A DNA stretch of 64,000 nt from M0027 sp021713415 (GTDB lineage: Bacteria; Pseudomonadota; Gammaproteobacteria; Francisellales; Francisellaceae): assembly GCA_021713415.1 (NCBI GenBank), contig JAKJJQ010000013.1, positions 1 to 64,000 on the forward strand, written 5' to 3'. Each line of letters begins with the position of its first letter. The stretch's first letter is position 1. The position numbers and the translations under genes were made by a program. The notes beneath the pieces are model-generated. The model saw only the letters and a program-made list of their open reading frames with translations. It did no database searches and was not told the DNA's origin. Below are positions 44,690 to 54,471 of the stretch, one piece after another.

Positions 44690-45730
44690 TTATCTAAATA
44701 TACTTTTAAAGCTTGTATTAAGGAGTAAGTCGCAATTTATGTTAGTACCATTGTTAGCTTGTGATTTTAATATTATATTATCAATAACTGGCTTTATTAA
44801 ACGTCTTAGATGTGTTTGAGTTGAAATGCCTCCATTGCCTTTTTCTCTAGGAATTAATGGAAATTTATCATCTTTAGCAGGTAGTGGGCTCATGCTCAGA
44901 TATTTTCTCCACCTTTTTAGAGCTTGTAGCATGACATCAGTAATTTCAAGATGTCTATCTAAAGAAGTTTTTAAGTACCATTTTTTATTTTTTATATAAA
45001 AATTTCCCATTTGGGGAGTAAAATTTTTTGTAGAAATTATTTCTTTTGGTTTTAATCCTAATAATATTATGAGGTGTAATATAAAGTTTGTGCGTTCATA
45101 TTTACTTGAATTTTGATTTGCTAATTCAACACTAAAATATAATATTAATTGTTTTTGTTTTGAGCTTAATTTTACCTGTGAAAGCTGAGGGCTTTTTAAT
45201 TTATATGATAATTCTTGCCTTAAAAATATGACCGGATTACTTTGTATATATTTGCTATTTAGCAGGAATTTAAAAAATGTACTTAAAATCATAATTGACT
45301 CTATAAGTGATGAGTTTTTTATCATATATTGATTGGGGTGATTCTTAGGGTAAACAAATGGTCTCCAATGCGTATTTGGTAGTCTTAAGTTATCAATAGT
45401 TATATACCTTCGCTGTTTACTATTACCAATCCATGAAATTGGAGGTTGTTTTAAAAAGTCTAGATACTCTATTAAGTCATTTTTACATAGCTGAATAAGA
45501 GTGACTTTTTTAATATTCCATGCCCAATTAATAAGCTTTTCTAGCTCCCTTCTATAAGATATAAATGTGCTTTCTTTATCACTATATTCAGTTAAAAATT
45601 GATTGGCTATAGTATAGTCATTATGATCTTTAATATTAACTTCATAGTATTCATTTTTAATATAGATATTAGAAAATCTATACGAATCAAAAAGTGGCAT
45701 TGGGGGTGGTATTTCGTTATAGTACTCCAT
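44690..45730 (-). pseudogene. Degenerate tyrosine recombinase/integrase
   Basis: About 346 residues from ATG 45730 (a TTG at 45742 is possible). The N-terminal core-binding domain is recognisable (FLTEYSDKESTFISYRRELE, LIEYLDFLKQP). The catalytic domain starts as usual, but the first Arg is Lys (LGLKPKEI) and the frame ends at NTSFKSIFR before the HxxR and Tyr motifs. It should be inactive as an enzyme. It lies tail-to-tail with leuB at the edge of the orphan-rich island. Confidence 0.65.
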
Positions 45731-46044
45731 ACAATTATACAACTATTTTTTTAATTTAACTTAGAACTAATTATAAAATTTTATAATAACAAATTTCACC
45801 CATAAAAAACGGGTGGTTTGGGTTATTTGTTATAAAAATCAATCGTATGAGTTAAAGATAATTGCTTCATTAGTGATTTAGATATTTCAAAAATAACTGC
45901 TTTATAAATGATTTCCCCCATAGAGTATATGTGAAAATAAATAGCGTAATACATTAAAATTTCGCTCAAAATTTACTGTCAATTCAACTGATATGAAATG
46001 GAATTTAATAATCATAAACTAAAAATAAGGAAAGTGTTTATATT
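45731..46044. other. Intergenic region of about 310 bp with a hairpin
   Basis: No ORF. Contains CACCC (45797-45801) and GGGTG (45811-45815) around nine bases, a small hairpin 70 bases upstream of the integrase remnant; it has no T-tract. It could be a terminator-like or recombination-associated element. The rest is AT-rich leader of the next gene (AAGGAAAG at 46027). Confidence 0.4.
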
Positions 46045-46551
46045 ATGTACGATGAGATGAAAACTAGTGATAATAATTTAGAATATAAAAATAGTTTAAT
46101 TGTTAAAGCTGAAGAAGTTGGAAAATTACTTAAAGAGATATTAGATAAAAAAAAGCTAATGGATACTTCATCACGTAAATTTTATATCTTATGGCATTTA
46201 CAATATTACTTACTTGAAGATATTAAAGATGAAAGTATATATGAAGAACAGTTTAAAGCAGTATTAGCTGTTCTGGTACAGCGTAGAAATAATCCTTTGT
46301 CTCATTTGCCAAGTAAAACAGAAAATATACTATATGAAGATAAAAACCTACTTACAAATAAAGTATTAGATATAGCGAAAAAATATGACTCAACAACTAA
46401 TTTTAGTAATCATAAGGAGTTATTAAAATATATAAATAACTCTAAGGTATTGCGCTCTACACGCCGAGATGAAATATATGCCCCATTTTTAGAAAAAGAT
46501 ATGAAACGAATTAAGCCTGCTAAAGAAATTTTTAAATGTAATAAATCTTAA
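46045..46551 (+). CDS. Unknown charged helical protein
   Basis: 168 residues, Lys/Glu-rich, helical throughout. It has no signal peptide or membrane segment and ends in a basic stretch (DMKRIKPAKEIFKCNKS). No family is recognised. First gene of the island's forward run of orphans; each gene there has its own AT-rich leader, so they are probably separate transcription units. Confidence 0.65.
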   Translation: MYDEMKTSDNNLEYKNSLIVKAEEVGKLLKEILDKKKLMDTSSRKFYILWHLQYYLLEDIKDESIYEEQFKAVLAVLVQRRNNPLSHLPSKTENILYEDKNLLTNKVLDIAKKYDSTTNFSNHKELLKYINNSKVLRSTRRDEIYAPFLEKDMKRIKPAKEIFKCNKS

Positions 46552-46724
46552 TTATTTGTATTATATTTTAATTTATAGATTTAATTAAATATAAAAAAGC
46601 ATAAATTACCTAAAAATTATAAATCACATATAAAATGAATTTGAAGCACCTCTAAATATTTTGATTATTATATTCAGAAATTTATTAACTTTAATTTAAT
46701 AACAAAAATGTATAGGGGTTGCTT

Positions 46725-47906
46725 ATGTATACAGAGAATATGCAATATAATGCTAATATTAAAAAATTATATGATGATTCACCAGATTGGTTAAAAAATA
46801 ATATCATAAATGACCTTAAAGCTAGTGATGGGTATTCACTTAATTTGCTTAAAGGTATAGGCTCCTTAAAACAGAATAATTCCGATTTATATCTTTATCT
46901 ATGTGACTATCTGGAGCATTCAGTTTTTATAAATGCTATAGCTTATGAACGTGGTCTCATGGAATCAATAAGAGATGATATGACTCATACAAATCAAATA
47001 AATCATTATGTTAGTAATAATTCACAAAAATCAGATGAACAGAAAATTGATCGGGTAAAACATGCTATGGCTATGGCTATGTATGATAATATTATTCGGA
47101 GTTTGGGTTCAATAGAGAAAAAAGCTGCCCTAGGTTTTGCGTCTAAAGCAGGTGTTTGTAATACAAGAGCTGATATGAGTATAGCGGTTATAACTTCGAA
47201 ACAACAAGAATTAATAGATAGTTTAAAGAATAGTGGTTTAAAAGATAAATTACCACAAGATTTTCAAAGAGGTTTAGTGGTGAAGGCATCCATACAAGAG
47301 TATGACCCACAGAAGAACACATGCTTTATGTCTAATGGTGATCATGTTGTTTGCGTAGTAGTTACTCCTGATAGCAGGACTCAAATGGATAGATTACATA
47401 TAACTGCAATAGATGAGTGGAATAATAATCATAATGGAAATATTAGAATAACAACTAATAATCAATGGTTGCATCATTTTAAAGACAATACAATAAGATA
47501 TCACTTTAATGAGCATCATGGTGATAAAACTCATAGTTTATTTACGAAGATTAATAAAGGCTATAAAAAGTCTAGGTATATTGTGAGGGGAATAATACCT
47601 GATAATCTTCGTGGAGAAATAAGAGGTATACAACCAATAATTAATAGTAAAATTGCTAATATTCAAAGTAGTCAAGTTGATGATGTTTTTAATGATAATA
47701 GGCTGCTCGGTTATGATCAATGGCCCAATACACCTTCAAATAAGATATTAGATCAAGAAGCAGATATTGCATCCCCAAGGTCACGAGTTCAAATTTCAGA
47801 AGGTAAACACTTAGGTGCTAAAGACAAAAATAAATTTATATTTATCAATGAACAACTTGATCAAAATTTAATCTCCTGTATTGAGGAAGATCAAGAAATG
47901 AGCTAA
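46725..47906 (+). CDS. Unknown protein with C-H-D cysteine-protease-like arrangement
   Basis: ATG 46725 has AGGGG seven bases upstream; the in-frame TTG 46719 is rejected. 393 residues. Cys145 (SKAGVCNTRADMSIAVI) begins a helix, His207 (SNGDHVVCVVV) begins a strand, and Asp230 (LHITAIDEWNN) follows the next strand. This is the order of the papain/transglutaminase-like fold, and similar to the 38292-39227 protein. The C-terminal 150 residues are unknown. An effector protease or transferase is possible; the activity is inferred from motif spacing only. Confidence 0.55.
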   Translation: MYTENMQYNANIKKLYDDSPDWLKNNIINDLKASDGYSLNLLKGIGSLKQNNSDLYLYLCDYLEHSVFINAIAYERGLMESIRDDMTHTNQINHYVSNNSQKSDEQKIDRVKHAMAMAMYDNIIRSLGSIEKKAALGFASKAGVCNTRADMSIAVITSKQQELIDSLKNSGLKDKLPQDFQRGLVVKASIQEYDPQKNTCFMSNGDHVVCVVVTPDSRTQMDRLHITAIDEWNNNHNGNIRITTNNQWLHHFKDNTIRYHFNEHHGDKTHSLFTKINKGYKKSRYIVRGIIPDNLRGEIRGIQPIINSKIANIQSSQVDDVFNDNRLLGYDQWPNTPSNKILDQEADIASPRSRVQISEGKHLGAKDKNKFIFINEQLDQNLISCIEEDQEMS

Positions 47907-48094
47907 CTCTTAATTTAAAACTTAATTTCATAATTAAGGTTGCTTGCTAGTTAAGTAAGGAAAAAACGCTGTTATTGATACTTACTCATATTTTCAGATT
48001 CAGTCTGATTTCATAAAGTATATCATTAAGTAGCATATATAAAAATAATTAGTATATTGTAAATTTTATGAATAAACCAGTAGGAGATGTTGAA

Positions 48095-49102
48095 ATGCCA
48101 TTAAAATATATAGTTGATATTTTAGGTGAAAATGAAATAGAGGTTGATGATAAAACCAGTTTTTATATTTATGGTACTGAATCTAATAATGATGAAATAC
48201 ATCTTTCGGCGATACAAAAAAGATTAAAAGATCAACTAGATAAAGAGCCGTTTACCGGACTAGAGAAAGTGCCTTTCATTGATGAACAATATAATGAGAG
48301 GTTCCTAGCTTTTCTAATAAGTGAATATGGAAGTAATATTACACTTGATTTTCCAATGGCTATACCCAAAGAAAAATTGTTAAATGCCTTGAATCTTCAA
48401 AATATAAATGCCCTTCCTTTAATGGATTTTAAAAATCCTTCAGTAACTCAAGCTAATATGCAATCTCAAGATGATACAGACCAATTTCAAGAAGATGAAT
48501 ATATTGAAACTGATAGTGAAGAGGATAATTATTACGCTGAACAGCAAATATATAATGATACATGGATAAAGGTTACTAAAGCTTATTATATAGCAACGGG
48601 TAACTCAGATGAGATTTACCTAAAGAATTTAAATGATTTTAATAATCTTATGAAAGAGAAGTATATTAAACATCAACCTTACACAGAAGATAAAAGAGTG
48701 GACGTGTTAATGAAGTATATGGGGGTATTTGAGTTGCTAACTGAATTAAATAATAAAAATGAGTTTAATAAGATAGCAAACTTAGAGACTGAAATTGAAA
48801 TAGATGATCCGCAGATTGAAGCATTTAGTAATGTATATGCTTGGGTTGCATTAAATTCGGAATTAGAGATTTCTAATCAAGATAAAGAAATATGTGAAAA
48901 AACTATATCTAGCTATAAAGAGTCAATTCCAAGCATGTTACGTGATGCATTAGAAGATAAATTTAAAATAATAACGGATAAATTCAAACAAGAAAATCTG
49001 GCACAGTTACTTCAAAGTGAGCAAGGAAATCCGCCGCAACCATTCCAAAGTATGCAAGATAATATATCAAATGATGCTAGTAGTGGCTACTCCAACTCCT
49101 AA
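48095..49102 (+). CDS. Unknown acidic protein
   Basis: 335 residues from ATG 48095, supported by AGGAG eight bases upstream; ATG 48068 is an alternative without a site. A very acidic centre (DEYIETDSEEDNYYAEQQIY) separates two helical parts. It ends in a Gln/Ser-rich tail (GNPPQPFQSMQDNISNDASS). No family is recognised. Part of the orphan island. Confidence 0.65.
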   Translation: MPLKYIVDILGENEIEVDDKTSFYIYGTESNNDEIHLSAIQKRLKDQLDKEPFTGLEKVPFIDEQYNERFLAFLISEYGSNITLDFPMAIPKEKLLNALNLQNINALPLMDFKNPSVTQANMQSQDDTDQFQEDEYIETDSEEDNYYAEQQIYNDTWIKVTKAYYIATGNSDEIYLKNLNDFNNLMKEKYIKHQPYTEDKRVDVLMKYMGVFELLTELNNKNEFNKIANLETEIEIDDPQIEAFSNVYAWVALNSELEISNQDKEICEKTISSYKESIPSMLRDALEDKFKIITDKFKQENLAQLLQSEQGNPPQPFQSMQDNISNDASSGYSNS

Positions 49103-49299
49103 TAATGTATTTAACTAGATTTAGATGTGACATCAAAATATATTGAATCTGAGAAGATTGTCTATCTTTTTAAATATAACCTATAAATTATACCTTATTA
49201 AATTATCGTTATTATCAATAAAATTAGTATTTATGATGCTTTTAAATTTAAATGTATTCATGAATATATAAATAAAATATATTTAAAGGAAAAATAAAG

Positions 49300-49728
49300 A
49301 TGACGGATCCACGTAATAATGATAACCAACAAGATACTAATGAAAAATTTAACTGGAAGTCTAATAGCAGTTTTAATATACAAGATAAGCAAGAAGAATT
49401 TACTTCAAGTATAAATATGTATGTCAGCACAGAAGGTGGCGATAGTCAGGAAGGATCTACTTTAGAGACTAATCTATTTTACAATTATACTTTACAAGAC
49501 CATCAAGGAAAGTATCAAGTTAATTATAAAATTAGCTATAGTGAACAATATATTTATAATGATAATCAATCTTCTGATCATTTTAGTAAGAAAAAAGAAA
49601 CCTCAAATAGAAGCTCTTTTGCTACAGATCAAAAACTAGAATCAAACTATATTTTTTATGATGGTTTCAATTATTATAATCGCTTAAAAGCACACAGGTA
49701 TCAACGAATTTTCTATAATAATATATAG
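49300..49728 (+). CDS. Unknown polar protein
   Basis: 142 residues, rich in Asn, Ser, Gln and Tyr. Alternating patterns (LETNLFYNYTLQDHQGKYQV, NYKISYSEQYIYND) suggest a beta-sheet. No signal peptide. AAGGA precedes the ATG. No family is recognised; possibly the head of a longer ancestral gene, since the sequence after it holds only fragments. Confidence 0.55.
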   Translation: MTDPRNNDNQQDTNEKFNWKSNSSFNIQDKQEEFTSSINMYVSTEGGDSQEGSTLETNLFYNYTLQDHQGKYQVNYKISYSEQYIYNDNQSSDHFSKKKETSNRSSFATDQKLESNYIFYDGFNYYNRLKAHRYQRIFYNNI

Positions 49729-49858
49729 AGCCAAGGGATGAATCTAATAGGTTTGACGGTGTTGAAAGCAGTGACATGCTGTAAAAACTGGGTCTAACAA
49801 TAAATATGCTAAGGAAGTATGGATTGTTACTTGCCTTTAAGGGGAAAATGGTAAGTTA

Positions 49859-49888
49859 TAAAATAAAATAAAATAAAATAAAATAAAA
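49859..49888 (+). repeat. (TAAAA)6 microsatellite
   Basis: Six perfect copies of the five-base unit TAAAA. It lies in non-coding sequence about 280 bases upstream of the large coiled-coil gene. Confidence 0.9.
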
Positions 49889-50006
49889 GCAAATAACTAA
49901 ATTTAAATTCAATGATAAAACACCCTCAAAAACAGTGTGGATAGATTAAATTTAAACTTACTAATATTAATATATTGGTCAAAATTATTTAAGTTATGGA
50001 GAGACA

Positions 50007-50081
50007 ATGGCAAAGGAAGATAAGTACTCTTTCAATAAAATTTTAAATGAACCAATTAAGCAATATTTATTTTTAAAATAA
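50007..50081 (+). CDS. Possible 24-residue peptide
   Basis: ATG 50007 with GGAGA four bases before it, coding MAKEDKYSFNKILNEPIKQY and four more residues, then TAA. It may be a remnant of a longer gene start. It is too short to judge. Confidence 0.3.
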   Translation: MAKEDKYSFNKILNEPIKQYLFLK

Positions 50082-50168
50082 GTCATTATTTTATCGTAAT
50101 TCAACCAATTTGAGAAAGAACTCTTAACATCATAATACAGTATTAATGTAAGATGGAGGTATATAGCT

Positions 50169-53100
50169 ATGTTTGAAGAAAAAGGATTAAATAATACTGG
50201 AAAAATTGAGCAGCAGATAGAAAGTCTAGTTGAAGTAATAAAACAAAAAAAAGAGCAAACAAAAGACTCTATAATTGAAGAAACTGTTAATTCTGTAACT
50301 GCCTCTGTAATTCAAAATGGTAATTCTCATTCAGTAACGCAGTCATCTCCGTTTATAAGCCCACTAATACAAAAGCCTGAGATAATAATAAATAATTTAC
50401 GAGGAAAAAATGATTTACATTTATCAAAAGCTGCAATTCTTGAGTTAATACATATAAAACAAGATGATAAAAATGAAAATCTTAACTGGAATGATAAGAA
50501 AGTACAAAATGATATACGATTCTGTATAAATTTTAATTTTAAAAATGATGATCAAGATAAAAGTTCTCATGGTAATGTTTTTCATGCTTTAAAAGCAATG
50601 AGAGATAATTCTAAAAATAATAAAAGTTTTGATGAACTAAAAAAAAATATGTTTGATAATAATCAATATGAGAGGAAATCAAGTGTTAATGATTATTCTA
50701 AAATATCTGGAACTGAAGAAAAAATATTGGAATCATCTGTAGAATTACGCAGTGCTTTAAATGCATATGTTATTCTGTTTTATATGAACTTATATACTAA
50801 GTTGTATAAATTAATTTTAAAAATAGAATCAAACAATAATTCTGAAAATATATGTGATTTAAATGAAATTAATGCATATATACAGATTGAAAGTAATTAT
50901 TATAAGGAATTGCAAAAACAAGAGATACAACGGGGAAAAGATAAAAGTGAACCATATATAACTTATAAGGAGCATCCTACAAGAGAACAATTGAATTCAA
51001 ATCCGAACAAATATAAAAATTATACTGCAAGAAGTAAGCTAGTAGTTGAAATGCATAATAATATGGCAAAATTTTTGCAAGAATTATCTGTCAAACTACA
51101 GCTAAAAAATCACATACAATATATCTCTCAGCTGCTGGAAAATATAGAGACATTAAGAAAAGATTTAGCTTGTAATGAAAATATAACTAAACAAAAAATT
51201 TCTTATCATGATGATCGGATAAAAGAACTACAAAGACAAATTGAATTACTACATATAGAAGTTAGTAAACAAGAACAAACTTTGCAATTGTATAAGAAAT
51301 TAGCAGAACGCAAACAAACACAAGAAACTAGAGACCGTAAACGAGATATTGAAAAACTGGAAGAAAGTATAAAATCTCAGATAGATGACATTATTAAAAT
51401 ACAAACTGGGCTAGATGGGGGACTAAAAAACCAGCAAGATAACTTAGTATCACTTATAAGTGGATTTGAAATACTTCAAAATCAGTTAAGACAATTAGAG
51501 CAGAATAATCAACAGTCAAATAGTACGTTAGGATATTTAAGTATCCAAATTGAAAATTTAAAAACAGAACAAGAAAGATTTCCCTCTCTAATAAATAAAC
51601 AGATAGATGATTTTAAAGCTGAAATACAAAAACAAAATGATATAAGTGATCAAGAAATAAAAAAATTAGAAAACAATATTAATAGCCAAAAAGAATTATT
51701 AGAAAAATTAAAAAATAATATAGCAAAGGAACTTGCAACAATAAAATCAGATCAATTTAAATATTTAAAATCCATAATTGAATTGCAGCAACAATATAAA
51801 ATATTGATCAATGATATTCTACCAAAATTAGAAAACAAGCTAAAATGTGAATTTACAGAGCAGTTGGGATTACTTGAACAATGTATAAGTAATAAAGTTG
51901 ATATGAATAACAAACGGTATTCTGAGAAAATTACAACTTTAGAAAGCACGCAAACTATGTTTCAAAGTGCTGTAACAGAAAAAATAAATATTCAAAATGA
52001 ATATATAGATGGAAAATTAGAAACGTATGATGAAAAAATAGAAAGAGTAATAGCTGATTTATATAAAATTAACCAAGAAATAAGTAGTCTGAAAAATGAT
52101 ATTCAAAACTTAGTAACTACCATTAAAAGTAATGAAGAGTTTAAGCAGCAATACATAAGTAAACAAAAAGAATTAAATATTGGAATAGAAAGCCTGAAAG
52201 TTGAAAATGTAAATTTAAAGAAAAAACAAGAAAAATATAGCGAAAAAATTGTTGAAGCAGAAAGAGAGTTACAAGCACAGAGACTTGAAAATGATATTTT
52301 AAATAAAAGAGTTATTGAACTTGAAAAGGATAAACAAATACAAAAAATAGAACAACAAGAAGAGAAAGTAAAAGAAGGACAAAAACAAATAAAAAAAATA
52401 CAAGAAAATATAAAAAAGCAACAAAATAAAAACAAAGTTGAGTTTGAAACACTAATAGGGTTAGAGGAAAATAGTAAACAAGCTGTATTAACCGATGAAA
52501 TTTATGCATCTGTTGAATTGATGGCTGCATACCAAAGGTATAAACCAAATAAGGAACCGTTAGTATTAACGCAGACAGTTCCAAGTGGAAATTCTAATCC
52601 GAGTTCTAACCCAACTATAATTTTTAAAAATCAGAAAGAACATAAAAAAACATATAAAAAAGAAATAATACGTAAGGAAAAAAGGCTAGTTCAGAGCCCT
52701 CCTGAAGCACCTGATCCTAAACCTGATTCCTGCCCAGGAATTGAAGAGCAACTTCCGGAAGATTCTCCTCAAGGACAAATAAGTACAGATATAAATACTC
52801 AAGATATATTGCGGTTATATTTAACTGATGTGAAAACACCAATTGTTTTAGAACTTGAAAAACTATTTGATGCAACATTAATGCAACATAAAATCAAATC
52901 TTCAAAAAAGAGAGCAGATTTTTTAGTATTACGAAATAAAATAGTAGAGAATCTAGTTTTAAAAAATAATCAATATGTTTTAACACCTAACTATAAGCAA
53001 GAACTTGCATCCATTTTAATGAGATCAAGTACAGCAATAAAAACAAAAAAATATAAAGATACAACTAAAACACTTAATGTTTTTGCTGAATTATTAACTG

Positions 53101-54359
53101 AAAATAAAACGTTGCATACTGTGTTTGGAATTAAAGCTGGTATGGATTTAGGAGAGATAAAAAGCATATTAAAGGGAGATATAAAAACCTCACAAAATGA
53201 AAGAAAAGTACCTTCTGAAAATCAACAAGAAAACAATTTAAATATGGTTTTTGCCTGTGAAAAATTTCTTAGAAATTTATTAATCAAAGCACCCATTCAA
53301 GATGATAGAAAACGAGCAGCATTTTTATTGCTTGTAAGAAATATTGGTAATTATTTAAGTAAGAATGGAGTTCTGAATGATAAATTTTTAAAAACTTTAA
53401 TATGTGTATTACATACAAATACTGATGGTTTAATACGTGATACACGATCTTCGAGAGCATTTTATAAATTAATGCAACAATCTAACCCAAATATTCAAAA
53501 TATGTTTCAATGGAAAAATAATGAAATACGAGGTTTTATAAACAAATATCGACCATCTGAATATAAAGCAAACCAACGTGATTATCATATGAGTAATATA
53601 GAAATAACGATCAAAAAGCAATGTTATAAAGAATGGATACAAGGACCATATAAAGAACTTTGTGACCTCTCTAAAAAGACTGTTGTTAATAATTTTAATA
53701 CAGGAATCATATATATCTTAAAAAAAAATATATCGCAGAGTTTAAAGGTTTTACGAGAATATGAACATAAAGATTCTAGATTAGTTGATGAAAAAGATAT
53801 GCAGTTAACATTGCAGTATTTAACACAGAGAAAAATATTAAATATGAATATCAATAAATTTAATGAAGTAAATTTATTGGCCGTAGAAGCTGAAATAGAA
53901 TATTTACAGGATGAAATTAAGGATATATTAGCTCAGATAAAAAGTTATAAAGAACAACAAAAAAGTTCTTTTTTGGATTCAAATAAACAACTTGGAAATG
54001 CTAATAAGATAAGTGATCGAATTAACTTAATAGATAAACGTTTAGATCGTTTGGTTGACATATATAAAGAATTTATGGTGCCAGTTTTACCAACACCAGT
54101 TGATGAAGACTTTATAAAAAAATATGATGAAATATACCATAAAATAAAAAAAGATTTATTGGAAGTGCATAAATACTTTTATAATATGGTATTAGATGTG
54201 GCTGTAGATATTATAAATATAGATCGACCAAAACAATGCTCTGAAGAGTGTGCATTAAATCAAGAAAATAATGCGCTAAATGAGACGACGGTTAAAAATA
54301 GTTCAGTATTTTATAATTCTCAAGTTGACAGCCCTTTAGAAATGGTAAGCTCAAGTTAA
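50169..54359 (+). CDS. Giant coiled-coil protein (1396 residues)
   Basis: GGAGG nine bases before ATG. Residues 1-320 are helical and Asn/Lys-rich. Residues about 325-780 are a long heptad-type coiled coil (Glu/Gln/Lys/Leu, for example KRDIEKLEESIKSQ and QKIEQQEEKVKEGQKQIKKI). A Pro-rich hinge follows (SPPEAPDPKPD). The C-terminal 500 residues are helical with two similar segments, KSSKKRADFLVLRNKIVENL and QDDRKRAAFLLLVRNIGNYL, suggesting an internal duplicated domain. No signal peptide or membrane helix. The build resembles large bacterial effectors or cytoskeletal-type proteins; the function is unknown. Confidence 0.75.
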   Translation: MFEEKGLNNTGKIEQQIESLVEVIKQKKEQTKDSIIEETVNSVTASVIQNGNSHSVTQSSPFISPLIQKPEIIINNLRGKNDLHLSKAAILELIHIKQDDKNENLNWNDKKVQNDIRFCINFNFKNDDQDKSSHGNVFHALKAMRDNSKNNKSFDELKKNMFDNNQYERKSSVNDYSKISGTEEKILESSVELRSALNAYVILFYMNLYTKLYKLILKIESNNNSENICDLNEINAYIQIESNYYKELQKQEIQRGKDKSEPYITYKEHPTREQLNSNPNKYKNYTARSKLVVEMHNNMAKFLQELSVKLQLKNHIQYISQLLENIETLRKDLACNENITKQKISYHDDRIKELQRQIELLHIEVSKQEQTLQLYKKLAERKQTQETRDRKRDIEKLEESIKSQIDDIIKIQTGLDGGLKNQQDNLVSLISGFEILQNQLRQLEQNNQQSNSTLGYLSIQIENLKTEQERFPSLINKQIDDFKAEIQKQNDISDQEIKKLENNINSQKELLEKLKNNIAKELATIKSDQFKYLKSIIELQQQYKILINDILPKLENKLKCEFTEQLGLLEQCISNKVDMNNKRYSEKITTLESTQTMFQSAVTEKINIQNEYIDGKLETYDEKIERVIADLYKINQEISSLKNDIQNLVTTIKSNEEFKQQYISKQKELNIGIESLKVENVNLKKKQEKYSEKIVEAERELQAQRLENDILNKRVIELEKDKQIQKIEQQEEKVKEGQKQIKKIQENIKKQQNKNKVEFETLIGLEENSKQAVLTDEIYASVELMAAYQRYKPNKEPLVLTQTVPSGNSNPSSNPTIIFKNQKEHKKTYKKEIIRKEKRLVQSPPEAPDPKPDSCPGIEEQLPEDSPQGQISTDINTQDILRLYLTDVKTPIVLELEKLFDATLMQHKIKSSKKRADFLVLRNKIVENLVLKNNQYVLTPNYKQELASILMRSSTAIKTKKYKDTTKTLNVFAELLTENKTLHTVFGIKAGMDLGEIKSILKGDIKTSQNERKVPSENQQENNLNMVFACEKFLRNLLIKAPIQDDRKRAAFLLLVRNIGNYLSKNGVLNDKFLKTLICVLHTNTDGLIRDTRSSRAFYKLMQQSNPNIQNMFQWKNNEIRGFINKYRPSEYKANQRDYHMSNIEITIKKQCYKEWIQGPYKELCDLSKKTVVNNFNTGIIYILKKNISQSLKVLREYEHKDSRLVDEKDMQLTLQYLTQRKILNMNINKFNEVNLLAVEAEIEYLQDEIKDILAQIKSYKEQQKSSFLDSNKQLGNANKISDRINLIDKRLDRLVDIYKEFMVPVLPTPVDEDFIKKYDEIYHKIKKDLLEVHKYFYNMVLDVAVDIINIDRPKQCSEECALNQENNALNETTVKNSSVFYNSQVDSPLEMVSSS

Positions 54360-54471
54360 ATATCATTATTTTCACCATCAAAAGAAGCCTGAATTATTTA
54401 AATTTAGTAATGTTAGTATTTTGTTGAAAATATGAACTCAATAAATCTAAGTAATTTGGGAGAGTCTGCTA

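Larger units (their letters stand above)
49729..50168. other. 440-bp region of fragments between orphan genes
   Basis: The first 130 bases are less AT-rich than the surroundings and look like decayed foreign sequence, but no family is recognised. Then a pentanucleotide repeat (49859-49888) and a short ORF (50007-50081). No RNA gene is seen. Confidence 0.5.

Noticed and set aside
52103..52584. Minus-strand ORFs rich in Phe and Cys within the coiled-coil gene
   Set aside because: These are the antisense of Lys/Glu codons; such hydrophobic shadows are expected opposite coiled coils.
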